A stretch of DNA of 64,000 nucleotides from Scolanthus callimorphus (taxonomy: Eukaryota; Cnidaria; Anthozoa; Actiniaria; Edwardsiidae): contig CM066915.1 in assembly GCA_033964015.1 (NCBI GenBank), forward strand, positions 15,726,372-15,790,371. The letters run 5' to 3'. Each line of letters begins with the position of its first letter. Positions within the stretch are counted from its first letter, which is position 1. A program made the position numbers and the translations under genes. Shown in pieces: positions 45,183-56,846 of the stretch. The notes under the pieces were generated by a model that was not told the origin of the DNA, searched no databases, and saw only the letters and a list, made by a program, of their open reading frames with translations.

Positions 45183-45229
45183 AGCATGTTCCCTTGAAGA
45201 GAAATAATTTTTTCTTAGTATACCACAGG

Positions 45230-45575
45230 GTTCCCATGAGTTTCCGCGTACGGCGGACGGACGCCGGACGGACGGACGTACGCTATACCTTTTATACCAG
45301 GAAGAAAGAAAAAAATTCATATCTCAAGAAGGGAACCACCTATGGCAACCAAACTTGGACACATTCATCTTTTGGGCGATACCATTTCAACGCCCTAATC
45401 GTTTGACTTGGTGCCGCCAATAACGTAAGCAAAATGAGCGAGAAAGCCCGTGACGTTTCAAAATCAACTCCATAGTTATGCCTAGACGATATTTCCTTAG
45501 GTATGGTGCTCCGCTTGCGCGGGCCTTCGGCCCGCGCAGGAGCTCCGCTATTAAACTTTTGGTATCAAACACATT
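45230..45575 (+). repeat. Dispersed repeat R, copy 1 (downstream end of the minisatellite element)
   Basis: From GGACGGACG through ATTCATATCTCAAGAAGG, CCAAACTTGG to TATGGTGCTCCGC, a GCGCGGGCCTTCGGCCCGCGC-type hairpin, and GGAGCTCCGCTAT. Parallels copy 2 at 51586-51897. Confidence 0.7.
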
Positions 45576-45773
45576 TCTTCCTGAGTATCAGACAGAATGT
45601 TATTTTTCCGAGAGAAAATGAGGGAGGGAAAAAATTATTATTGGATAACAAAATAATTGGAATTTAAATTACAGGAAAGTTAATAGAGCAAACACGCTAC
45701 TCTTGTCTAAAATAGCCTGAAAATCAGCTATTTTGGAATTTAAATGCTCCTACCTGTAAAGGGAAAAGCTGGT

Positions 45774-48140
45774 TGCCATAGCAACAGAAAATTTGGGAAT
45801 TCAGAATACTCTGATGGAAATATTGATTTTATAATTGAACATAGTTACAAATTTAGGTTCAATCAAGATATGTCATTAGAGGATGCCATAACTTACCTTA
45901 GAGGATGCATGGTACCACGTGGATACACTCCCTACCCCTTCAGGAGAGATACACAAGAAAGTATGCTTGATAAGCTGCGCTCCATAGTGGGGAACTTATG
46001 TTTATCGTCATGCGACTGGTGAAGATTTCAAGCATCACCTCTATAAAGCTGAAGTTGATCCTATAACTGGCAAAGAGCACCATGAACGTGGTGATCACAA
46101 CCATGTTTTCAAAAGAGCAGTCAGCCATCTACGCAATGGGAAATATTACCTCCTAAACTACGAAGCTTTTGATGACGTACTTAAGGACCCTACCAGTGGA
46201 TTGACACATGCAGCCCTGATCGGAAAAAGGAAGCAAAGCGTAAGAGGTACATTAAAACAATATTTATTTGTTAGTAGTTAGGAGACAACCCCAGAAGTTA
46301 TTAGCTATCCTTGATTGGGAAATACGAAAAAAACATATATTTTTTTACCGACTTGGAGGTCAGGATTTTGAAATGACAAGACCAAGGTTGTGAAATTACT
46401 GACCAAAGCCAAAGGTCAGTCAGTATTTTCAAGGCCATGGTCACATACTTGACTTTTAGGCAGTAAAATACTAATCTGATTTTTTCAGTGTTACGAAAAA
46501 GACGAAAATCTCGTTGGACACTTTGAGCAGTCTAGTATTAGGGTTTGGATCACAGCATACTTTTTTTTGCTACCAGATCACATGAAATCTAAAATAATTT
46601 TATGATCAAATACAACATGATCAAAATGACTAGTAAGTTTAAAATTACAGGCCTTTTTAATTTTCCTTTTCTAGATGCAGAATGCCTAGTATCTCCACAT
46701 GTCGTGCAGTCCCTTAGAAGACATCAACACATCATTGAAGCTGATTTTGTGGAAACGCTGGCCAATTGGCATGAGGCAACAGATGGGCGCGGAATTTCAC
46801 AACTTACTCGCTGTCGGTATAACTACAAAATGCTGAACCTCATTCTTGATGAATGGATGCCATGGCATCGTATTACCTATGACTTCTCAACCATTGACAT
46901 CAACAGGTATGTCAAAATATTCCATATCAACCATTACTCTTGACTGAACAATCTTTTCCAGGAAAAATATATACCCCCACCACAGAAGGAATTCCTCGTT
47001 TACCTGGCACCCTCTAGAAAATATTCACACCCCTCCCAGGGAATAGAGTTGATATGACCCTCCCCTCTGTAAAGAAAGAAAGTGTAATAGTTTTGATCAG
47101 AAACGTATAAGTAGTTGAAACATGTTAAAGCTGATACATTGCTGGTATAAGCTTGACATTATTCAAACTATCAAGGCAATATGATTTATTTATGAGCTTA
47201 TGATTATCTATTATTAACCAAATATGCTTAATAATATTCCATACAATATAATACATAATGCAAGTCATTTCAAGTACCATACATAAAAAATGGTTCTGTT
47301 TTGATAAAATATAAATGGTTATATTTTACAATTAATCAGGCCAGTGGAAAGTATATGTGGATTCTCAAGGGAGACGGTTATCGAGATCACAACTAACATA
47401 GAGAGCCAAGAGTTTAGACGTATTGAGAATCAAGAGATCGGCTACCCAGGGCATCCAAGAGCTGGAGGCACAGATGACCTAGAGACGCTCTTCTGCATAG
47501 TTCATCGCCAGTTGGGTCAGACATTCACCCTTAAACAATTTAAAGAGTATTGGCCTAAGTGCGTAAGGTAAAACAGTCTGTAACAAACACAGTACTACAA
47601 TAAAAAGGCAGTATTTATAAATTTTGCTATTATTGCCAACACAAGAATCCCAGCCTCAAAAGTAAAATATAAAAAGTAAAAGTAAAAAAGTGTTTTAGGG
47701 GTTGCTTGCTTGTTGTAAGAAATAACAGAGCTGTATGGGTCTGTCTCAAAAACGAAATTTAATCATTAATTGAACACAAAGCATTTATTCATAGACACAT
47801 TATCTTTGTCACTCTTAGGGAGTTCTCCAAAAGAATGGACAATACACTTCCCTTCTATTACTGGACACTCAACGAAAGATACTCTACTGATGACCTGCCC
47901 TGTTTTGATGTACCACTTCCTGATGGTGAGGCATCCATGAGACTCCACTGCCTCAAGCTAAATCAAAGAGAGGACAGCTCACTTTTTGTGGTAGGAGGGG
48001 CCACCTACCCCCAAGACACAAGCCATCTATCCGCCAGGCATTCCACAAACCTGAGGACATCCTTTCACCTCCCTAATCATTTCATGGAAGAATGTGCCTA
48101 TTTTAGATTTTTAGTCATGTATTTTGGCCATGTTCTATGA
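45774..48140 (+). CDS. Four-exon gene of unknown family, probably transposon-borne, one frameshift
   Basis: Exons at about 45774-46246, 46675-46906, 47340-47567 and 47819-48140 have GT..AG borders and matching phases (1, 2, 2). Exon 1 reads MSLEDAITYLRGCMVPRGYT, then DTQESMLDKLRSIVG, but needs a one-base shift near 46000 to continue as TYVYRHATGEDFKHHLYKAE and GDHNHVFKRAVSHLRNGKYY. Exon 2 has DAECLVSPHVVQSLRRHQHI; exon 3 GYPGHPRAGGTDDLETLFCI and FTLKQFKEYWPKCVR; exon 4 EFSKRMDNTLPFYYWTLNER. The PGHPRAGGTDD-E-LF segment looks like an acidic catalytic or binding loop, but I do not recognise the family. The true 5' start is unknown, and the last exon's final ~30 residues may be intron read-through. 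It sits between two copies of repeat R. Confidence 0.55.
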
Positions 48141-49728
48141 AATAGGCACTTTGCTGAAACGGGTTTCCTGAAACTTCTTTAACACTTAGTCTAACTGACT
48201 TCAATATGATTAACAGAGTTTCGTTCAAAAATACCAGCAACTTTTTTTGCTTGGGGTTGATCTTTCAAGGAAGCTCAGATATTATTAAAAGTATTAATGC
48301 TATATGGAGATCAGATAATGCGCACATATTGCCAAAAGCATATTCTCCAAGATTGAAGTTCATAGCAAGTATGTTTTATATTTTCGCAAAATGCACTCTG
48401 ACTTTCGCACGAGTCACCTAAAATTCTGATAAGTATCTAACCTCCTCCATTGGGATCTGTAGGGTTTCTTGTGGGGATAAAGCATAACCAGCTTTAAATT
48501 GAAAAGATGCATGTGAAGAAGGCTATAATATGGTAATTTACCGGTAGATGGTATCATAAAAATATTTGCATCTAATGGTTTTAGCCCTGCACTTTATCAA
48601 CATTATGTTATCCTTGTAAGTATAAGGTGTTCAACCTTCTAGGCCCTCATGTTTCACACAAGGCAAAACTGGATATGTCTCTGTATGTTCACAAGTCTGC
48701 TTAACCTTGGTTTGACATGGGCAAAAGCATAACCATCTATGAACCACCTTTTATAACCATCTTTGAAGCCTTGTGCAGTGTACAATTTTATCAAGGTTTG
48801 CACAGTTTTTATGTTAGATTGAGTGGAGTGTTACACATACCAGTAAAATAGTAAAAATGATCGTGTTGAGTTTGTAGTACTCACCATTATTATTTGTGGC
48901 AAACAGGCTGCTGAAATTCCTCAGTGAGGAATTTGTGCATGTCAGAATGATGTATTTATTATAGAAGATGAACTTACAACTGTTGAATAAAATCATCAAT
49001 TTGTCCTTGCAATACAATAGTTCTTCATGACTTCATGCTTCATGACTGGCTTCTTTTTCAATCTATTATGTTATTCCAGAAAATATCCGTATTCCCCGTG
49101 TGGATTTGAACCACTACTTCCTCTGACATTTTCAAACATTTTAGTAAGAGTTTTCAAGAAATCCTTGTCACATTAACCCCTACCCATATAGAAAAGGGGT
49201 CTGGATATTTTCTAGAGTTACACAATCATTATGTTTACTGTATGCACTTCGATTAATAATACTGTATGTACCTGTATCCATATCCATATGGATATGTTTA
49301 AATGTGGTTTTCATGTGTAAAGTTGTCTGATGTCTGATCTCTAAAGGGCCATTTCATTTTTTTAGCTGCACCCCCCCCCCCCCCCGCCACCTCCCACCTC
49401 CCTCCTACGGAAGAGGTCATTTTCTTTAGTAATCCCCTATGAACTTCTTGCTCTACCCCTTTGAAATACCCACGAAGCCTACGAAAAGGCTTTTTTCGGG
49501 TTTGACCCCCTCGGAAAAGGCCATTTTGCAATACCTCCTCATAAAAACTCTTCTGTAGTGAGGGTGCGGCAAAAAAATAAAATGGCCCAAGATGTGGACT
49601 ACAGCTTTTTACAATGCAGTTTACAATCATGAGTTGGGTTACATTTTGACTGATATGTAGTGAGAACCATTAAATCCAAAACACGACCCCCCAAACAACA
49701 GAGAAAAATGCCTGCGATGAGAATGGAT
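48141..49728. other. Intergenic, nothing recognised
   Basis: Contains a long C-run at 49372-49385. No exon with convincing splice sites or coding character. Confidence 0.35.
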
Positions 49729-50462
49729 CTAAACAAGAGCCTCAGACCACTCTACACATGCTTCTCCTACACATTTACATTTATATCTGTAGTGCGTGTC
49801 ATCAGTAAGCCACTTATTTATCTTTGACATAGCAACCACACATGAATATTGAGACTTCTCACATTTAGAATTAAAACAATAGCGGATTGATTTAAAAAAT
49901 ATATCCTGAATTTCTTTGTTAGAAAATGCATACTTCACTTTTCGGATTTTCTCTTTGGGGATGTATCCAAGTTTCCTCCAATGTGTGGTGACGTATGCTT
50001 CAACCACAATAGCATTAGTGTCTTCTGGATTGGAACACTCGTGGAGAAGCCTTAATTTTACAGACTTTTTTTGCAGAAATACTCCTTGCATTCCTTTAAT
50101 GCCCTTTGGCACTCATCGTAGAACTCACTTCCTTTTAGTTGAAAATATTCTGTAATCTGAGTTTTTTCATTATCGTCCACGTCCACATTTGTCTGACACA
50201 TTGCAGCATTTCTTGTTGCCTCTTTAGATTTTCCGGGCTTCACATTTACCTCCACCACAATATTATCTCCACTGTTAAAGTTAGTACAATTGCAGTTGCA
50301 TTCCTCCAAGTCCAGCCAGGGGGTGAAAGGGAAAGGATCCTCACCTTCATGCTCGAATTTGGGTGGGACACGAGAAAGCTGTGTACCAGGAATAACTTTG
50401 AATTCTGTTATCACTGATATGATCCTGTCATCAACTTGAGACAGAAAGAGGGTATTGAGCAT
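49729..50462 (-). pseudogene. HIRAN-domain protein gene, frameshifted
   Basis: The minus strand reads from ATG at 50462: a variable first part (CNCNCTNF, NIVVEVNVKPGKS), then GSEFYDECQRALKECKEYFC. A run of seven A's (50066-50072 on the + strand as T) then breaks the frame; one more A would restore it. In the shifted frame: KLRLLHECSNPEDTNAIVVE, AYVTTHWRKLGYIPKEKIRK, then CKCVGEACVEWSEALV. The segment LL-E--NP-D-NAI-V--...-LGYIP is the HIRAN fold, which in HLTF/Rad5 binds 3' DNA ends. Here no helicase is attached and no Zn RING is seen. Stand-alone HIRAN proteins are common near repeats in invertebrate genomes, as far as I know. A sequencing error in the homopolymer would make it an intact ~240-aa protein. 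Confidence 0.6.
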
Positions 50463-51585
50463 AATGAAATAAAGCAGAGACCGATTTCAGATCAACCTGA
50501 CAATTCAGCACAACAATAAATGCCTTCAAAGCCAAAAAACAAGCAAATTCAAGTAAATTCAATGAAAACACCAACATTATAGATTCCAGTCTGGACTATA
50601 TAGGTCAATTATAGTAGGGCAGAAAACGGTGTGAAACAGTTAAAAAAAAAAACAGTTTAATCATCCGTCTTTGATAAGGATAGATAGATAACGATAGCAT
50701 GCACGGATAATTTTGTAAGAATGCACCAATGTACTTTTAAAAAAACATAATTGACATGCATGATACTAAGATTACATTAAAAATTAAAAACATTAAAGTC
50801 ACTAGCGTATCTTATACAAAACTTATCTTTTTCCCAGCCGGAGTATCGAAAGGAAGGACGACCGCCATCTTGAAAAATGATATATCGCTAGGGCCTTCAG
50901 TTCTCCTACATATCTCATTGTATCGTTTTGTGGCTTGACTACAGGCTTTTTAGCTGCCAAATTTCACATAAAGATGTCCTAGCATAAAATCATGACAGCC
51001 TAACGAGCATTACAATCTCTAAAAACTGCGACACATCTATGAAACAACTCGTGGTTTTACCAAAACTATTTATCTTTGTGACGTGGGTTCAATCTCATTA
51101 ATATTCATTTAATACAAGGGGTTGAAGAGAAGGCTTTATATTACAGTACTTACCTCTGCTTCACAGCTGTTTGTAATTTTCAGATTTTTTTTTTGCACTG
51201 CTTGTAAATAAACAAAATCTGATTTCTTCAAGCGACGACGGGAAAACAAAATGTCCCAAGACGGTGCTAACTTGCAGACACGCGAAGCTCGGCAACCTGA
51301 AGTTTATGCTTCCGTTGGCTTCATCGTAGCAGAGGAGCAAGATCGTTTTTTTCTGTGAGAAAGGCCGGAGCGCGTAAATTTGTGAGCTTCACAAAATCCA
51401 TCTTGTTCAACTGTCAAATCGCGCGCGCGTCATCCGGCCATTTATAATATGACCCAAAAGCGATGCATTATGGGAAGACTGACAGACCTCCTCTTCGTTA
51501 AAACTAAACATGAAGGCGACAAAAATAGAAGCGCGCGCGCGCGTGCGTTCTTGCCTATTTTCCCGCTTGAAATTGGGATGCCTGT
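50463..51585. other. Intergenic, nothing recognised
   Basis: AT-rich. Ends in a GCGCGCGCGCGC and CACACACA microsatellite zone (51531-51620) that starts repeat R copy 2. Confidence 0.4.
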
Positions 51586-51897
51586 GTGCCGGGCGGACAC
51601 ACACACACACAAACACAAATACACACGGAATTACACTATACGTTTTATTCAGGAATGAAAAGAAAAAATCATATCTCCAGAAGGAAAGCTCCAATAACGA
51701 CCAAACTTGGCAAATGTTGTCTTTAGATTCATACCTGTCTATGTCAAAGTCACGTGACATGACGTCACGGTTTACGTCATTGAAATTGACAAAAACCTCT
51801 GAAACCACTCAAAAGCGACTTGATGGTTATACGTCTGAATTCTGATACCACTTTTCCTTATGTATGGTGCTCCGCTCAGGAGCTCCGCTATCAAATA
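51586..51897 (+). repeat. Dispersed repeat R, copy 2
   Basis: GGCGGACACACACAC, TTTTATTCAGGAATGAAAAG, AAATCATATCTCCAGAAGG, ACCAAACTTGGCAAATG, then TATGGTGCTCCGC..GGAGCTCCGCTATCAAA match copy 1 at 45230-45575 in the same orientation, 6.3 kb away. It carries GTCACGTGACATGACGTCAC, again joining E-box and CRE words. Confidence 0.7.
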
Positions 51898-51966
51898 ATC
51901 AACTAATGTCTAGCATTTGGACTTCAATGCTCCAAAATCTACACGCACATGTGCCTTCTGTTCCAG

Positions 51967-53113
51967 AAAAGGACCTCCTTGATGGCAAAGACTTGGTGCA
52001 TATCCTGGACGACAAGGATGACATTCTGGTTTATTTCAAAATCTTTAAAGAAAGGAAGATGTTCAGAAATCTCCTCGAGCATTTACGCTCGAACACGGTA
52101 ATTATTTATACTTTGAATTGAGTAACTAAACATGCTGCACCTATGAAAACCAAGCAACTTGCTGCAAAATGTAATAAGAGGAAATCTGCTGAGAAATAGA
52201 GTAATCTTGACACAAAGTGGAAACAATTTTTAGATAGAGTATTACAAAACTAATTTCCTTGTTTCTAGCATTTTATGAAAGGTATTGATAAAATAAAGAA
52301 TTGGCAATAACACAGAGAAGAAATTCCCAAGGAAACCTGAGAAATAGTTTTTTCAAAGTTGTGAAGATACGGTGTTGGCTGTTGATGTTCATTTCATAGT
52401 GATGTAAACCTATACAAATTGTATGGATATGGACAACTTTCAGGATTCATTTTTGATGGTCGGTGTTGTATTTTAATACATATATTGTGTTCAGGGTGTT
52501 CACTTAATTTATGGTCAGATGGAAGGAGAAGAGCTTAATATTATTTTATTCAGAAAAAAGGGAAAGCAGAGCAAAGTTTTATGGGCATCACTTTTTATTG
52601 TTAGTCAAAAGAAAACCTGCGATTTGTTTTCATTCCTTATTTGAGAGATGTCAATGTGGCCATCATAGCTATATAAAAATATCGATTAGGCCAGTATGCA
52701 AGTCTTTGAAACGCTTCTTTGTAACTTGATTTGGTTAATGTAGTTAAGAGTTGTTTTTTGATTTGTCACAGAATGCTGCAAGCATGGACTGCACGAAGGC
52801 CAAGTTTCTACAACCCCAAATTGTAGCTTTGGGGGAATCCCTGTACGATATTGACCAGTTATACACACTTTGTGAAGGTGAAATCTCCTGTGAGATCCTG
52901 AGTGATAGAATTATAGATGCTATTCTTGCTTTGTTGGCAAGCTTTAACATTTATAATATGTCCTACAAGAAGGTTTTGGGGCTTATAGATAGCCAGAGCG
53001 CCAGTGATTTTGACACCAAGTTAGAAGAAACGTGGAATGACCGTGAGCGAAGGTCCCGGCAAACTGACGACCCTCAGTTTACTATTTCAAGACCTACGTC
53101 GCACACGACATGA
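51967..53113 (+). CDS. Possible transposase-related gene, upstream part (two exons)
   Basis: Exon 51967-52097 (acceptor GTTCCAG, donor ACG|GTAATT) encodes KDLLDGKDLVHILDDKDDIL, VYFKIFKERKMFRNLLEHLR. Exon 52772-53113 (acceptor TTGTCACAG, phase 0) encodes NAASMDCTKAKFLQPQIVAL, GESLYDIDQLYTLCEGEISC and on to a TGA. The family is not recognised with certainty. The frame that follows (53110) overlaps by ATGA and carries a motif expected further along the same protein, so this could be one gene with a frame break at 53105-53113. Confidence 0.4.
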
Positions 53114-53802
53114 AAACTAAAATGATTCTGCCAGTCCGCCGGCAGGCTAGGCTGAAAGATGAGTTCTTTTATGACAATGCTAGTGAAAGTATTAACCACC
53201 GCTACAAAGTCAAAATCCGCAGCCAAAAAGGAAATGTTAACGTGCTGGGGACGAGAGATCTAGGGTGTACCCTAGTTGAGGCGTCCAACATCTACCATGA
53301 TATGGTGTGTGGGACGAGGAGAAATATCCACAGGGCCATGATTGGAATGGGGCCATATAAACTGGCGTCCAGTTACTCACACCTCCAAGTAACTCCACAT
53401 GAATGGTCGAATTTGCCTAATACGCTGAAGGCTAGACGCCTTAACCAAATAGACTCGCTTTCTAAAAGGGGCATTCCTACTGCGACGTCCACCTCCAGCG
53501 GTCCAAGTTCTTTCAATCCCAGCACGGTTGTTGAATTGCCCCCTCAAGCTGACAATGAATTGTCCCCTCAAGCTGACAACGCTGGCACTGGTGCTCAACC
53601 CGCACCTTCGTCTCCACTTGATAACTCCCCCCCAACCCCCACCCCCAATTCTGGCGTAGTTCTGTTTTTACATGTCTCATTCTATTTAAACGATATCAAA
53701 CTGCAAATTAGCTATGTAGTGGTGACATATTATGTCTTTTGTTCATTAATTTTAATTTCAGAGTCATGGAATGGACTAAAGAACACGACGTTCTGTTCTT
53801 GA
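53110..53802 (+). CDS. Possible transposase C-terminal region with 'FY-NASESIN' motif
   Basis: ATG at 53110 overlaps the previous stop. LKDEFFYDNASESINHRYKV, then GTRRNIHRAMIGMGPYKLAS and a Ser/Thr/Pro-rich tail (TATSTSSGPSSFNPS, duplicated PPQADN/SPQADN). F(Y/F)-N--ESIN--(Y/I)K followed by A-IG-G-Y is a pattern I associate with MULE-like transposase relatives in corals and fish; this is inference. The last part (after about 53660) reads through a likely intron into the next gene's leader, so the real end is probably earlier. Confidence 0.4.
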   Translation: MKTKMILPVRRQARLKDEFFYDNASESINHRYKVKIRSQKGNVNVLGTRDLGCTLVEASNIYHDMVCGTRRNIHRAMIGMGPYKLASSYSHLQVTPHEWSNLPNTLKARRLNQIDSLSKRGIPTATSTSSGPSSFNPSTVVELPPQADNELSPQADNAGTGAQPAPSSPLDNSPPTPTPNSGVVLFLHVSFYLNDIKLQISYVVVTYYVFCSLILISESWNGLKNTTFCS

Positions 53803-54398
53803 GAGAGATGGCAAGCACTGATATTTTACACTACGTGAAAGGTGGCCCTGATAGGGGACGAATATGGAAGGAGATAATGACGTGTCTAAACAGAGTTGAG
53901 TCCCCGACATTTGTTCTCAAGGCGGATAGAGCTTTACGTGACAGGTGGAATGCCCTAAGCAAAAGATTCAAGGCAAAAATGGGTCGGGAAGAGCGAGCGA
54001 CTGGTATCGATCCGCCTGAAATGTCCGAAAAGGACACCTTATTAGAGGAGCTTTGCGAAAAAGAAGAAAGCTTTGCCACTAAGCACAAGCAAGCAAAGGT
54101 CGAGAAAAGCGCTGAGAAAGATGCCGCTGAGGCAGTCAGGAGGAGAGCTATGGAGAGAATGCCAAAACACAAGTGCAATTCACCATCGGAGGGCGGGAAA
54201 AAATCAAGAAGCGGCGGTGAGTTGATAGAATTTCTGCGAGAGAAAGCTGAGAATGAGAAGGATCTTCGTAAACAGGAGCTTGATTTACGGAAAAAGGAAT
54301 CAGAAAGAAGTGCCAAGCAGCAGGAAGATCTAATGAAGGTTATTGCTCAGCAACAAATGGCTATGATGGTCATCATGCAAACGTTAGCGGACAAATAG
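53766..54398 (+). CDS. SANT/Myb-like DNA-binding protein with C-terminal coiled coil, 210 aa
   Basis: ATG at 53766, four bases after an acceptor-like TTTAATTTCAG. Residues 1-85 (MEWTKEHDVLFLREMASTDI, RGRIWKEIMTCLN, RALRDRWNALSKRFKAKMGR) form a three-helix SANT/Myb-like domain with the spaced Trp residues W3, W45 and W70. From about 95 on it is Lys/Glu-rich coiled coil (LLEELCEKEES), with a basic SEGGKKSRSGG linker and a Gln/Met-rich end (AQQQMAMMVIMQTLADK). This architecture recurs as a multicopy gene in cnidarian genomes and resembles DNA-binding partners of PIF/Harbinger-type elements. No frameshift or stop, so it may be expressed. Confidence 0.75.
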   Translation: MEWTKEHDVLFLREMASTDILHYVKGGPDRGRIWKEIMTCLNRVESPTFVLKADRALRDRWNALSKRFKAKMGREERATGIDPPEMSEKDTLLEELCEKEESFATKHKQAKVEKSAEKDAAEAVRRRAMERMPKHKCNSPSEGGKKSRSGGELIEFLREKAENEKDLRKQELDLRKKESERSAKQQEDLMKVIAQQQMAMMVIMQTLADK

Positions 54399-55556
54399 AT
54401 TAGAGTCAGGTCTCTGAGCTGGATTAGAGTGCCATGTGGCTGTTGTGTTTTGTTTGTCATGTTTGCTTAAGCCTAGTTTCCATATAGTCTTATTTTAAAA
54501 TTGTAGTTGGTATTTTGGGAAAATGAACTCTTTGAACCCAGGCAGGGAGGTACTCCAGTAAATAAAGGACAGGTGTGTGTCGCCCAGTTTCTCAAACTTA
54601 AGGATAGAAAATCAAAAAATGTACACCCTATTCAAGGGGAAAATGTTCCAAAATGGCGTTAAAGATTACTATCTGGATCACAAAATCCCTGCTTTTTCGA
54701 GAGAAAACACTCTTCACCAGCAAGCAGACCCTCAAATTGAAATATGCCCTTGGGTGTGACACATGCGTATATAGCTTACATGGGAGCAGCTTTTGGGCTT
54801 AGTAGGACTATGAAACCATGTGATTTTTTAATTTGAATCTCCTAAAAGCACTATTTTTGCATACAAATATTATAAAGACTTTTATTGTCACCATGCTTGA
54901 TTATTATTATTTTTATTGTAATAAATTAAGGCCTCGTAAATCCATGAGCCTCTGAATCAATTTACTTTACAATGTTGTTCTTTCAGTAGAGCTTGTATCC
55001 CACCTCTCAACAAGGGAGGGAGGTTAGAGTTCTTTTATTCATGGGTCATTCCACGTCAAATCGACCAATGCCGTAAATTGACCCTCTCCGATTTCCATAA
55101 AAATCACATTTTGAGTGCCTTTCAAGATCAATAACAAGATTCCAAAATTTCAGCGTCAAGGACTTAATATTTTTCGAGATACAGGCACACGAAATTTGTC
55201 GACCACGCCCCTTTTGTATTTTTGCTGAGTGAAACTCCAATTTTGAGTGGCTGGCAACCCCACTCGCATCATAACAAGCCGCAAAAACGTATTTGTTTGG
55301 TAAACTGTACTACCCACACTTCCCATAACAGCCATTAAAGATACCCTATAAGTCTTTGAATGTGTTGTTTTTTCACGCCAAACATCGGTCCAAAATGCAT
55401 TTCATTATCTCAGGGTGATATTTTCTGTAAATATTTTTTTACCAAATGTTACGTTTTTGTACAACATGCATTTTTATAATGTTATATGGGTGGTGAACAA
55501 CCAGCAGTATGAGTGGTGACGACTTAGCGGGTTTGTTTCTGCTTATTTCGAGGCTT
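54399..55556. other. Intergenic with a GGGTCATTCCACGTCAAATC repeat word
   Basis: GGGTCATTCCACGTCAAATC at about 55043 is a word I have seen in many invertebrate repeats, likely an element end. No inverse partner was found here. No gene. Confidence 0.4.
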
Positions 55557-56846
55557 TTAAAAACGCACAGTGGCAAAAGTCCAAAAATTACCGTATTTTC
55601 GGGCTTAAGAATCGGACGGTTGACAGTTAATGTAGATCGCGATATTTGAACTAGATATTCTTTTGTCTTTATTTATTACGTATACAAATTCGTAACACCT
55701 ATGTCGAACTCCTTCACTGTCAAACAATCAGAGGAATAATCCATGGTTCGACAATGAAATTGACCGTGGTATGAAATGGAAATGCAGCAAAGACACATAT
55801 TAATAGAACTAATTTTATAATTTTTGCAGGTATTGGGATTTCTTTTTAGTTTTTCATATTAAATCATGTAAACAATCTTGGTGACATAGCATTGCACTGT
55901 AGAAATGAATTAATTAAAAATAAATAAACAAAACGCGTTAATTTCACTCTGTTTCGAATTACGGAAAACTGAAAAACGATTGATTTTCTTGATTACCACG
56001 TCAATGTATAACAATTAACAGGCGAAAGTTACATTGGACTCTTCATTTGTAATATTATTGCGAGCAAAATATAGATGTTAGACAATAATCATATTAGACA
56101 GATTTCGCAGATTAGCGCAAAACCCATTCATGAAGCATCCAGGGGAAACAAAGTAATTACGATTTGTGTTTAGCCTTGAACCAAGAAAACACTGACGACT
56201 GCAGGACTAATCGTAAGTAAAAATCATTTGGTTTGATTTTTGATTGGCTGGAAGAGCAACGTCGCGATGCCCAGCCAATCGAAACGAGAAGAAAACTCAA
56301 AAACAAGACACTCGACACTCTCTGAATTCCACTTTATGTACAGCTACATGAATCCCTCCGATCTCACGCCACTTTACTGCTGCGAAAGGGCAATCCGCTT
56401 ATTTAACAAATGTAAAACAAAGGAGAGATGGTTGTCCTGTTCGACGTTTTGAGATCTTCCGCTTAATTTAATTTAATTTAATTTAATTTCATTCCATAGC
56501 TCAGGCTTTCAAAATGATATAGACTTTAAACTGTAGAGTTCTAAGGAGTATTCATGGACACAAGAAAGAGTTTTGGTGTCATACTAGCCTTATCTGACTA
56601 ATTACATAAATATTTTAAAAACGAATTTTCATAATGTTGTTAATTTCATTGTCGAACCATGATTTATTCCTCTGATTGTTTGACAGTGAAGGAGTTCGAC
56701 ATAGGTGTTATGAATTTGTATACGTAAGAAATAAGAATGAAAGAATATCTAGTTCAAATATCGCGGTCTACATTAACTGTCAACCGTCCGATTCTTAAGC
56801 CCAAAAATATGGTAATTTTAGGACTTTTGCCACTGTGCGTTTTCAA
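55557..56846. mobile_element. TIR element with ~210-bp terminal inverted repeats
   Basis: TTTAAAAACGCACAGTGGCA at the left and its reverse at about 56827-56846. The pairing continues about 210 bp (CGGACGGTTGACAGTTAATG, CACCTATGTCGAACTCCTTC, TTTGACAGTGAAGGAGTTCG). The ~870-bp centre has no convincing transposase. A TTTAATTTAATTTAATTTAA microsatellite lies at 56463-56487. Its right end overlaps the 3' end of the ORF below. Confidence 0.85.

Noticed and set aside
44966..45406. 146-codon frame through the CRE minisatellite
   Set aside because: A product of the repeat (unit-length periodic translation), not a gene.
48206..48421. 71-codon frame after the four-exon gene
   Set aside because: No splice continuity with exon 4 and no motif; probably chance.
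49298..49630. 110-codon minus-strand frame
   Set aside because: Depends on a C/G homopolymer and shows no family features.
51407..51845. Open frames across the GCGC/ACAC microsatellite on both strands
   Set aside because: Low-complexity microsatellite translation; no domain.
55046..55240. 64-codon minus frame containing CGTGGAATGACCC sequence
   Set aside because: The DNA word is a common repeat end; the translation has no domain.
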